Shown here: positions 44,933-55,399 of the stretch, piece by piece | Layout of the letters: every line of letters starts with the position of its first letter | Numbering within the stretch: the stretch's first letter is position 1 | Assembly (NCBI GenBank): GCA_022495995.1 | Contig: JAFEMH010000528.1 | Coordinates: forward strand, 1 to 64,000 | Direction: 5' to 3' | Origin: Adenophora triphylla var. japonica | Lineage: Eukaryota > Streptophyta > Magnoliopsida > Asterales > Campanulaceae | DNA: 64,000 bases | Notes under the pieces: generated by a model | Seen by the model: only the letters and a program-made list of their open reading frames with translations | Told to the model about the DNA's origin: nothing | The model's database searches: none | Program-made: the position numbers and the translations under genes

Positions 44933-46366
44933 CTAAGCTTTTTTTTTTAAAAAAAATGGTATTTGGTATATTGGTGGAAACCACTAAATTTCCCGTTATC
45001 GCCTCCTAACACGAGTCGGGGATAAATTGTGGTCTAACAATCCCACGTACCGGTATCACCGTTTTCAAAAAAAAAAGCTTTTGAGGGTCAAGCTTCCGTC
45101 CCGGCTTTGAAAATCATTTTTTGTGTGTGTGTTGATTTTTGCACAGTTTTCATGTTGTTTTGGCCGCCTCGGAGAAAGTCAAAATTTTGACTGTCGGAAT
45201 AATGTCCCTAACTGTCGGAATTTTCGTGCTTATGTGCTCATTAAAAATTTCAAAAAAAAAATTCAAAAAAAAAAGAGAAAATTTCCAAAAAAAAAATCAT
45301 GCATCATATTTTTAAGACACAAAAAAAAAATCTCTATTTTACTCAGAAAAAGAATATAGACTGCTTGCACACTACGCGCACGTGACCGTACACTGCACAC
45401 TACGTCCTTAACCCGGGGAAATCCTTGTCGCGGTCCGTTTGGTCTTATTACGCCTCTCGGATGAGCATAGGACTACCCAAACATCCCATGGAGCCTCGTG
45501 TCGACCATGCACTTGTCCGTGACACACTTTGTCCGAGACCCGGTTGGTTTTTAGTGCAGTTCCGTGTGTCATGCCCCGTCCGTGTATAGACCTTTCCTTT
45601 CAAGCCTTTGTCGGCATACCGACTCAATATCTTTCGGTCCCTAATCATTCGAAGTTACCGCCGGTTTTCCGCCGACTTTGACCAAGATATTGACCGGCGC
45701 CTTGACTTCGGCTCGACCGGCACAAATTATACACCGACTCCCGGCATTGACACTGAGTCATCAAGGATTAATGAATATTCCATCCCTAATTACGGCTTAA
45801 CTGACGACAAGTCAAGATCAATTGTGGACGCTTATCAGGTCCAAATCATGCCGACTTTCGTCGGGCTCCTCGAACATGATCTTGACTTTTGACGTCGGCT
45901 TTGTCCGTAATTTACATCGAATGCTCGTTAAGACTCGATTACCCGCCGTACTTTTAGGATCGTTTTTCTTTCGGTCGGTGGGACCCGCTTGCCTATAGGA
46001 CCCTCGCCCGGGCCGCCCACCCCGGGAGGTCGAAATACAGGTGGAATACGAGGGGCTTATAGACGTAGTGACGGGGCCCACTGATCCAGAATCGAGTAGT
46101 TTGCGAAAAGAAGAGCAATCTTTTCCAACCGATTAGGTTAACAAAACATGTTTTAAGTAAACGTGAACAAATAACCGCATGTTGCATGAGCCTAAAGCCC
46201 AAACACCTACCCTCCTTCCATGCCCGGACATCTCGAACCCTCATGTCCTTTTCCCCGCAGACTCCGCACAAAGCTTGGTTTCGGGCACCGGTCACTTGGA
46301 TTTGATCAGTTGGGAAGAGTCAAGCGCATCGTCGGCCTCACCATTTGTTCCGACTCCGGTTTCGTA
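44933..46366 (+). other. Gypsy2 untranslated leader
   Basis: About 1.4 kb between the primer site and the first gag-like ATG. It has A-rich runs (45245-45355) and no recognised protein. Long leaders are usual in Ogre/Tat elements. Confidence 0.6.
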
Positions 46367-48100
46367 ATGTCCGCATCGCCCGGTAATGATGGGGATAACG
46401 TCACTCCGCCTCCCGGGACCCTCGTACAGAGCAACAGTGGAATCGGTTAGCGTAACGAGATGAGGTTACGACAGGAAGCACGGCTAAACAAATTTTATGG
46501 AGGCTATTAAGAGTCACGGTCGCCGCCGCCTCAATCCGGATGGCACCTTCACCGTGGAAGAAGACGAGGATGCCAACCCCACTCTCGGTCGCCACTGATT
46601 ACACCAGATGCCGCCACCCACCTCCTATGGTGCCACTACCAGAACCCGTGCTCCTCGATTTTCGGGACGGCCCGGCTCCCAACCACGACCACCGGATCCA
46701 TGCGGCCAGCGGCACAAATCGGTGGGGGCAAAATCGGCACGGAATGTCTTCTCATGGTTGGGGATATCTCGGAATGCCACGGCTAATCGGGATCCCTCCT
46801 CGCCCGGAACCGATCAATCCAGGACCTTCACAGAATGCCTACGCTCGAATGCCGCCGCAACTTGGTTACGGGCGCGGTCGTGAGCCACTCCTCGGGAATG
46901 CACTAGTTCGACCAAGCTCCTCACACAAATCCATTCCTCACCCTGCACTTCTATGGGTTACCAAGCCTCCATCCCGGTGTCATCCGAATCACCAGACCGC
47001 AGCATTCCCCGGGTTACACACCTTCACCACAAGCGGCCCATGCAATTCAACAATCCGGGACGGCCCGCACTCGAAGCCTACTTACGGGCCCCACTCACGG
47101 AAATCCAAGTTATCCGGCTACATCGGGCTGCCCCCACCTACTTTGCCGGTTGAAAATCAACAAAGAAGCCGCAAGGTTCTACCCTTTTGCTCGTGCTCCT
47201 ACTCATGCTCCCTGGGTAACTCGGCCGGACGAGTTTTCACCTACGTCCCCGGATCGGCCGTTCCCTCCACCCGCCCGCCTCCGGTGGTAGCTCCTCTCTA
47301 GCTCGGCCCACTAGCTTGAATGCCACGGTTCCGCCACAAGACCCTCATCCGGCCCAGTTCATGGAACAACACAAGGAAATGAAAGCACTGATCGCTGAAC
47401 CGACCGCCAAGAAGTACGCTTCCGGCCTCTGCTGCACCCGGACTCCATTGTTCCTCCGCCCCACAAATTCGTGATGCCTAATGCTGGATCTCTTTGATGG
47501 GACCGCATGCCCGAAAACCCATTTGGACACGTATACCTTGGCGATGAAAGCCAAAGGATGTACCAATCGGCGGTTGGGCGACTATTTCGCCTATCCTTGA
47601 AGTCCAAGTGCCTTAAAGTGGTTCTTCCGTTTGAAACACGAAGCCAGGGCCACATGGGACCAGTTACCAATGCCTTCACGAGAAAAATATAAGGCCAACT
47701 TGGAATGGGAAACAAATAGGGTTGACTACAAAGCAACAGTCGGCGCCCACGATGAGAATGTTGGGGACTTTTACAAGCGATGGAATGCGAAACTCGGTGA
47801 AATGGCCATCCCTCCTTCCGAAGAGGAACAACTGGACATTTTCCGGTCATGCTTGAAACCACATCTCGAGAGCCTCCTCGATCACTTCCCATACTCGAGA
47901 CTTACGGGCCATGGTTAACTCTGCAGCCTAAGTTTGAAAAGGCCTACAATCCGCAACCGGCCGCCGCACTCCGCCTACGAATATCGGGCTCCTCCCGCAA
48001 ACACCGCCCTGCTCCTGCTAAAGGCAAAGAGATGATTAACTATGCGGGACGGGAATGTAATAACACGACTCCTTTTGCTCCCAGAAACCAGTAGAGCCCA
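46367..48100 (+). pseudogene. Gypsy2 gag, frameshifted
   Basis: A gag-like start at 46367 (MSASPGNDG...) leads into a proline-rich N-terminal region in shifting frames. The gag core is clear between about 47490 and 47910: a FDGTACPKTHLDTYTLAMKA start, then KYKANLEWETNRVDYK, NVGDFYKRWNAKLGEMA and EEQLDIFRSCLKPH, in the order of Ogre/Tat capsid domains. Frame changes and stops rule out a functional protein. Confidence 0.75.
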
Positions 48101-50400
48101 AACCGCGGGTCATAAATCTCGAAAACTTTGGGATGCCCCTGAATGACATCTTTAGGGAATTTGGTGAAAGAAGGCTTCTTTGCGGCCTTTGGAGAATTTC
48201 CAACCCCGGAAATCCGAATGCTCCGTGGATACTACAAAGTATTGTGCTTTTCATCAAGCTCACGGACATCGGCGGCATTGCTTCGCTCTGAAAAAAGGCA
48301 ATCCGGGGGCTAATAGAGCAAGGAAAGTTGGAAGGCCCAGAAGGGCCTAACACGATCAAGAATCCTCGCAAGGAACCATAATCGGGTGAATATGATTGAA
48401 TGCGGAGAATCTTCGCATGACCATGAAGATCTTGATGAAGGTCCCCAAATACCGTGGCCAACCTCGTCGAAGATCCCGAATTCGGATTCCCCCTCGGCCT
48501 TGAGGATATTGAACGAATCAACCCATCTTGGTCTCATGTCGAGACTCCTTGCAAGAATACGAGGCCCGCTATTTCTCGGATGAAGGGAAGGCCGATACCG
48601 AAGAAGCTGGGGTTGTTCCGTTCAAAATATGAGAGGACCATTTACACAAGATGGTTAGAACAATCGAGAAGAATCGAACAAAGAAAGCTTAGGCGGGCGC
48701 TGTCTTGGGGCTTATCGGCAAAGAGGCCAAAGAGCGTGCGGAGCTAGTACACTTCGCAAATTGGCTTTGGGAGAGCCCGAATATGATCCGAGAACAGTGA
48801 AGAATCGGAAGAGGAGGATTCCTTCTATATCCTACACTGGTGTCAAATACGTGCCACCCCTCTCACTCTTCCCCGCAATTTACGGGAGGAGAAGGCGAGT
48901 CACAATTACCACTTCCGGAATGGGAACATATGACAATTTTTGCGGTTGCACGCACCCATATTCCCCAACGGGTTTGATCGGCGTTCCCTCTCGGCCGAAA
49001 TCCCGGTAGTATGGGAAGAAGATTCCGATGACAGCGATGATGATGATGATGACGAGTGAAGAGTCAAGCGAGACCCCGCATCCGGAAACAATGCGGAACA
49101 ATCATGCCGAAATGAGCCCATGGGAGCCGAGCACAATGGTTGGTTGTCGGCAAGCAACGACGAAGGACCGCCAGAAATGCGGATCGAGATACAATGGAGA
49201 CAGGACCCTACGAGGTGTCACCGGTAAGATGCATTTGTGGCCAATGCCCGGATACTCCGGAGGATAAGGGACAGCAAAGCCCGCACTGCATCCGTACATA
49301 TCCGAAATCTTAGAACACAACGTTCCTTATAAGAACTGATGGTGAATGGAAAGGGTTTATTGAAGTGCGAGTCGAAAATGGAGGGTTTCGGCCACGAGAA
49401 GATGAAGAATTCGTAAACGTTATCGGATCTTTTTCTTCTTTCCCAAGAACGGATGGCATAACAACCGTAGTAAGGGTCGCAGCCGGGCCGCTCGAGCACG
49501 GCGAATGCCTCGCAATCACGAAAAGGGTTATCGATGCGAACGTCTCCCCGGTGGCCTTCATACCTATGAATCCACATGACGCCTTTCTAATTGCTCCGGT
49601 GCCGACAATGGACCCCGGTGCTCCTTATTTGGACACGCATCTATCGAGCCGCTACCTCAAACTCCGAAGAGGAACGTTGCCTATCCTTCACTGTGGCCGC
49701 CCTACTTGCAAGACCGAAAGAAAAAGAATATACGATGAGATGGAGGCCGATAGCCACAACTACGTGGGCCATCCAAGGGATGAAATCGAAAAGCCGCCGA
49801 GCCCAGACAATAGCGACTCTTGTTGCATGATAACTATGAGCAAGGCCGGCCGCGAGGGTGAATCGGAGGACGCCCTAGCTCTGTGGACCATCCGAGGGGC
49901 AACAACACAACCCCAAACCCAGCTTGTGACTTGGGAAGCGGTTATAAGGGCCGCCCGGGAAGGAGCAGTCTGGCTCGGCCCTCATCTGTCACTAGACTCC
50001 GTCGGGAACCGGTGGCAATAGCCAAAAGGGCTCCCAGGTGACCTAGCGGCATTGAAGAAATCCGGTCGAGACGGCGATGAGGAAGTTAATCTGTTGACCC
50101 GCTGCAGACGGATCTTCCAAGGAAATCCCAAGACAGAGATAAGAAGGCCACGAGATCAAGCACCAAAAGAAGATCGCCGCCCTATGCTAAGGCAGTGAAA
50201 CTCCGGACCACTGAAAAAGAGGACCCCATGCTCACCCAGGTTGAAGCAAACACGAGGCCAACATTTCCCTCTGGTCTCTACTCACTTCGTCTTATCCCCA
50301 TGGGCGAAGGCTGGAAGAAAGCTTGGCTCGCACTCTCGTGCCTATTGATGCTACTCCCGATGATGTGGTACGGCTGATTGGAAACATCCACTACGGGAAC
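48101..50400 (+). other. Gypsy2 gag-protease linker, decayed
   Basis: Degraded coding-like sequence with short open frames, including an acidic stretch near 49020-49070 (DSDDDDDDE-like). An open frame of 218 codons at 49365-50021 contains no domain I can name. By position this should be the C-terminal gag and linker of an Ogre/Tat polyprotein. Confidence 0.45.
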
Positions 50401-50800
50401 ATAATCACTTTCACGAGATCTCGACCTCCCTCAATTTGGGGCGATCATAATGAGCCTCTCTTCATCACGGTCAGTTTGGATGAACGACGCCTCCCTCGGG
50501 TCTGGTTGATAATGGGTCAGGAATGAACATTCTTCCAAAGAAAGATCATGAGCTTGCTTGATATCAAGACTACGAGACTTGAAGCCTTCTTCTCTCACGA
50601 GTCAAAGCTTACGACTCAACATCCCGGCAGTCCTCGGAGTTGCTACTTTAGACCTCTGGTTTGGACGAAATTGATACTGTGGAATTCCGGGTTATCGACA
50701 TCCCGATTACTTTCAATGCCTGGCTGAAGACCTTGGGCGCACCAAGTCAAAGTGGGTCGCCTCAAGCCTCCACCGGTGTGTGAAATTCGTCTCGAATGGG
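50400..50800 (+). pseudogene. Gypsy2 aspartic protease remnant
   Basis: A VDNGSGMNILPKK motif around 50505-50545 matches the Ogre/Tat protease active-site block (a DNGS type in place of DTG/DSG). Frameshifted continuation includes TLDLWFG and VIDIPITFNAWL-like text (to about 50735) and a SSLHRCVKF block near 50765. These match the order of the family but in different frames. Confidence 0.65.
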
Positions 50801-50984
50801 GATCGACGACCATTTACGGAGATTTAGTCACTTTAGAGGGCACGGATACGGGCGGAATACCTATTACGGAAATCAAACATGACGAGGAAGGTCACATGCT
50901 AACGGGCTTCACGGTCGAGCCTCCCAAGGCCCAAGTGTGCAACATAGATCGACGGTCACTCGGGATAAAATCCCACCGGTCTTG

Positions 50985-52140
50985 AAAATGATGAGAAAAA
51001 TGAGCTATCTACTGGCCTCGATGCAGGGAAGCACCAACAAAGGAACTCACAAACTCATCGAAGTGAAAGGACGAGAATACTCGCCACGGCACAGGATATG
51101 AGGCCTCCCAGTGGACCTGCAAAGGGAAAAAGATTTGAAGGCTGCCACGGGAAAGGTCCGGTCGACAACCCTAAATCTCTCCCCTTCGGTCCTAATTTGG
51201 GTGACTACTTTGTAAAGGGTCCCACACAACCGAAACATCACAGAGCCCACTCCTACGACAGGGTGGCTAAAGCTACAGGATAGCCTCAACAAGTTCGGAA
51301 GGAACCAAGGCTAACCCGGTCCGTAGAATGTTCCTGGACCTACCCAAGATACACGGGGCTACCACCGCCATGAAGAGTGAATATACCTTCGCAGGCGCGT
51401 GCTCGACTCCGTGGAACAGTTCGAGAAGCTCACAACCACTATTCCCAGCTGCCCAGGAAGATCCGAAACTCCGAATTCGACAGCTGCCAAAAGCTAAGGC
51501 CACGGAATTTCCCTCGAGATGATTGGGATGGTGCAGTTATGCGGCCAATTGTTCGAAGAAGAAGTCCAGTGCCGGACACGATTGATCTCGGCTCGGTCCA
51601 AAAGATGATAAGCGGCAATTGAGAAAGGAAAACAAAAACGGCCACGGTTCAGAGTCATGAGGCCACCCAGCGGCGATGCCGCTAAGAATTGGGAAACTCT
51701 CTCGGGCCGTCCGCGACCAAGGAGGAAATGATCACCAAGCTTGGATTGGTCCCCGTCCACTTTGTGTCAATCTAGGACAAGTCCTCCCGGTCTCTCTCTG
51801 TTAAGATCGAGTCTCTAGGGTCGTCCAGATGGCCTTACGCCTGAAGACTACGAGTACGTAGCGAACGTTGTATTCCCTTCGTCTTGATGAAATGATGAAC
51901 CTTTACGAGTATCCCTTAATTGCCGCTTTAACTAATGATGAATTAACTAATAATCTAAAAACAAGTTAATAACGATTCACTAGATGAAGAGGCGGACACA
52001 TTAAATGAACAATATAACAAAAAAATCTTTAAGCGAGGTTGTCAGGAAGAGGAAAATCGAGCCCAAGCTGCCGAAGAGATTTTGACAAGTGTGAATTTGG
52101 GAGCTGCGGAAGAGCCTAAAGAGACGCCTTGATTGGTGAT
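50985..52140 (+). pseudogene. Gypsy2 protease-RT linker remnant
   Basis: It begins with KMMRKMSYLLASMQGSTNKG-like text, recalling the G-patch-like KMM-GY motif of Ogre/Tat elements. Further on is decayed low-similarity sequence and, at about 52089-52125, VNLGAAEEPKET, the block that normally sits just ahead of reverse transcriptase. The RT itself does not follow. Confidence 0.55.
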
Positions 52141-52926
52141 TTCTTTGAAGGAATCGGAAAGGATGCTCTGCAAAGTCCTACAAAATCCTCAACTCAAAGA
52201 AAGTTGCCCTCTTCATCAAAGAAAACATCATGTGCGGATACGGGTTGCCGGCGAAATCATCTCGAGATAATGGATCCCACTTCGAAGGGGAATGTGAAAA
52301 AGCTGGCAGGCGGAATTCGAATAACCCGTCACAAGTCATTCTCCTACGGGCCCCAAACCAATGGAGCCGTCGAAGCGGCAAACAAGACTCTGGAAAATAT
52401 CATCCGGAAAATGGGCTGTCCAAGGCGAGAGATTGGCCCGAGAAGTTACACACTGGCACTCTGGGGCTCTGAGAACATCGGTCGGAAACGGCAAGCAGGA
52501 AACACCGTTTGCCCTCACATACGGAATGGAAGCCGTACTCCCAATCGAGCTAGAGATCCCTCGCTCAGGTATACTGCTGGAAAGCCGGATCAACGAGGTC
52601 GAATGGCTCCAGAGTCGCCATGGCAATTGGCCCTACTAGATGAACGCCGATTGAAGGCCATGGAACACATCCGAGCCTACCAAGGAAGAATGGCAGAGCC
52701 TTTGACAAGAAAGTAAAGCATCGGGAAATCCGAGAAGGGGATCTCGTTTTAAAAGAAAAGCCCCGGTCCGTATCAACCCCTCGGCAAATGGGAGCTGTGC
52801 AGGTCGGGCCATACGTCGTCCGAGAAGATCTTCTCAGGAGGAGCCATGCAACTTGCGGACCTCGACGGGAATCCCTTTGTACACCCGGTGAATGGTGACA
52901 AGGCTGCGCGAGATACTACGCGTAAA
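52135..52926 (+). pseudogene. Gypsy2 integrase C-terminal part
   Basis: From about 52168 the translation gives KSYKILNSKKVALFIKENIM, then DNGSHFEGEC (second catalytic Asp region) and GPQTNGAVEAANKTLENIIRK (catalytic Glu region). Next come DWPEKL, YGMEAVLPIELEIP, LDERRLKAMEHIRAYQGRMA and a terminal DLDGNPFVHPVNGDK...RYYA ending at the stop near 52924. The first catalytic Asp, the HHCC finger, RNase H and RT are all missing. Several one-base frameshifts are present. Confidence 0.8.
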
Positions 52927-53033
52927 ACAAAGAAAAAAAAGAGAAGAAGTAAAAAAAAAAGAGTGCTAAAAGAGTAATACCCAACTAGGTTGAAAACCCG
53001 AAAAGGGCGGCCTAGGTAAAAAACAGGGTTGCA

Positions 53034-53035
<2 letters not shown>

Positions 53036-53090
<55 letters not shown>

Positions 53091-53140
53091 AAAAAAAAAA
53101 AAAAACAACAAAAAAAAAAAAAAAAACAAAAAAAAAAAGA
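53036..53140. repeat. long A homopolymer tract
   Basis: More than 50 consecutive A followed by A-runs broken by single C. It lies shortly after the integrase stop. On the minus strand it is a T tract downstream of the second antisense reading region. Homopolymer length in an assembly is unreliable. Confidence 0.9.
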
Positions 53141-53399
53141 GTTCACCGGGTTGAACTACGAAGACTGAGCTCCTCAAAATGAGGGGAACGTAGGCGGCGG
53201 AAACGGTTCGGTCTAAAGCACAAATAAAAGCCATACTTTGGCATCAATACAATTGATCAGACCATGAAAGCGTCTCGAAAAACTCTAAAGCAATTCAAAT
53301 ATTCATTACAAGTTAAAAGCTCTTTGATGAGTCTAAGCACGATTCATTCCTACAAGCGGCAACTTTGCTAAAAGAAAACTAAGATACATAATCAAATTA

Positions 53400-55060
53400 A
53401 TGTATGCGCCATGACAAGAAAGGGATACTCGGAAACCTCGAGTCACTCCAAGCCACTCGTGCTTGGCCTCTCCCCTCTTCTTCCCCCTTCGAGTCTTCTT
53501 TTCTGAACGGGAAAGATGTCGGTGTTTCTCCTACCAAGCTACGGTATAGGGACGGGATCTATCGAAACCGGCCTCTGTCGGAGCCTTAGTAGCCCTAGCT
53601 TCATCCCTCATCTCCTGTAACCTAGGCGGTAGCATAGGAGCCCTCCTCTCCTGTCTCTTGACGTAAGCCTCATAGTCGGTCACGGCGTCTCCGCTCTGTC
53701 ATGAGGGTTGGCCCTCGCCTCGGCCCTCCTCCTCTCGAAGCAGATCGGGTCCTCCGCACCCACAATGGCCTCACGCCGTCTCAAAATAGCCACTGAGTCT
53801 CTCCCGGATGCCTCTCATACCAATCCAGTACCAGTGGTCGGGAACACCGGTCTCGGACGCCTGAGAATGACCCGAGGGGGAAAGGCATCATACCTCCATG
53901 CTCGGGAAAGAAATGGAAACACTGAGGGATCATCCATAGAAACAGGAGCCACCACCACGGTGGCTATATCATCAAAGCCCTCCAAAGGAACCTGCTCCAA
54001 GCCAAATTGTCTCGGAACTAAAGCCGGAATGTAGAAGCTGGGCGAGAAAGCCCGGAAGCATGACCACGGGAGACCCATCTGAAGCACTCTGCGAGTCTCC
54101 ACCCGCCAATGAGGCACCGACCATCGATATCTTCGGTCTGGCGACCCGCCATCCAACGCTCCCACGAGCCACGATCATCAAAATCTACATCAACACCTCT
54201 CTGGCAAAAGTCAGGCACGATCATATCAGAAGTTTCCCGAAGAACCCCCAAACGCTCCATCCGCCACAGGGTCAAGAGGAACGGGCCGCCCCCGTGCATA
54301 TACCGCCGTCCGGGAGCTAATCTGTCGAGAGCATGCAAAGTCTCCCCAAGAATCAAAGGAACGACATCTACGCCGGGCGACGGTGAACAGCTGACATCCG
54401 GCGAGATCGATGGCGGATCCCGAAAGAAATAGACCATGAACGGGGTGCCAAACATACAAAGTGCAAAGGCATCCCGATAGGCATCATCTACCAAACCTAG
54501 GCCCCTAAATCGTCGGGAAGACCGGAAATATCGAAATGATCGGGACCGCGGATCATACCTTGCGCTTCCTCAGGGAAAGATGAAGGAGGACGCACAATCT
54601 GTCGACAAAGAAGCCCCTCGGGCAAGGGAACCGCTATCTCTTCCACCTCAGGACCTCCAGCAAGGCCCGAAATTCTTCGACGGTCGGAACAATCTCGTTG
54701 AAGGAAAGGCAAAGACATGCCTTCTAGTATCCCAACGAAGAAGAAGCTCTTAAGAGGTCATAATCCGGAACCAATTCTTTGAGAGACCACAAGCATCGTA
54801 TCTTGTACCTTTCTTCAAAGAATGATCTTCTCCGTGCATAATCTCCCTACACCACTCCTTGAACTTTTCAAAGAACAACATTTGCCTTTCTTTGGACAAT
54901 TTTGGAGAATTTTGGCCATTTCCATGTTTTTCTCTTCTCTCCCGAAATTCCAGTGAGTTTGAGCGAAGAAGATGAGGTTTCAATGACATTTATGGTCCAA
55001 ACCATATCCAACCACCGAAATAAATGAAAAGCATCGGATCTTGACCCTATCCGCGCGGAT
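53400..55060 (-). pseudogene. second antisense PMD-like gene of Gypsy2, decayed
   Basis: It runs from a TCCGCGCGGA promoter-like motif (55050-55059) downward on the minus strand. It opens at ATG 54989 (MSLKPHLLRSNSLEF...), followed by a separate frame at 54718. The best-preserved part (54494-54018) reads ALCMFGTPFMVYFF, VPLILGETLHALDRL and GGGPFLLTLWRMERL. This spacing resembles the C-terminal half of plant mobile domain proteins and their transposon relatives. Stops and frame changes make function unlikely. The domain call is by pattern only. Confidence 0.45.
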
Positions 55061-55399
55061 ACAAGTGTCATTACCAAAAAAATCTGCACAACGAGTCCAA
55101 GTTTGCTACACCAAAGAGGAATATTCCGTCCAGGTTGCTCGAAACTTGTGCAAAAACCTCCCCAAACCGGTCCATATACCAAACACCCTTGCAAAAAAAA
55201 AAAAAAAACCAAGGCTCATGCAACCTTTGCATTCATGCGCATTGCATTCATAAATAAAATTCTAAATTATTACATTCCAAAAAAAAAAGGAGTGTGCATA
55301 AAAAAAAAAACAAACAAACATAAATAAAATCCTAAATTATTACATTCCAAAAAAAAAAAAAAAAATGTGCATAAGTTGTACAAATCTAAATCTCAATCT

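Noticed and set aside
46540..47301. A 253-codon proline-rich frame as an intact gag gene
   Set aside because: It overlaps the Gypsy2 gag region, but its frame does not continue into the capsid core and recognisable gag text shifts between frames, so the region is treated as a broken gag.
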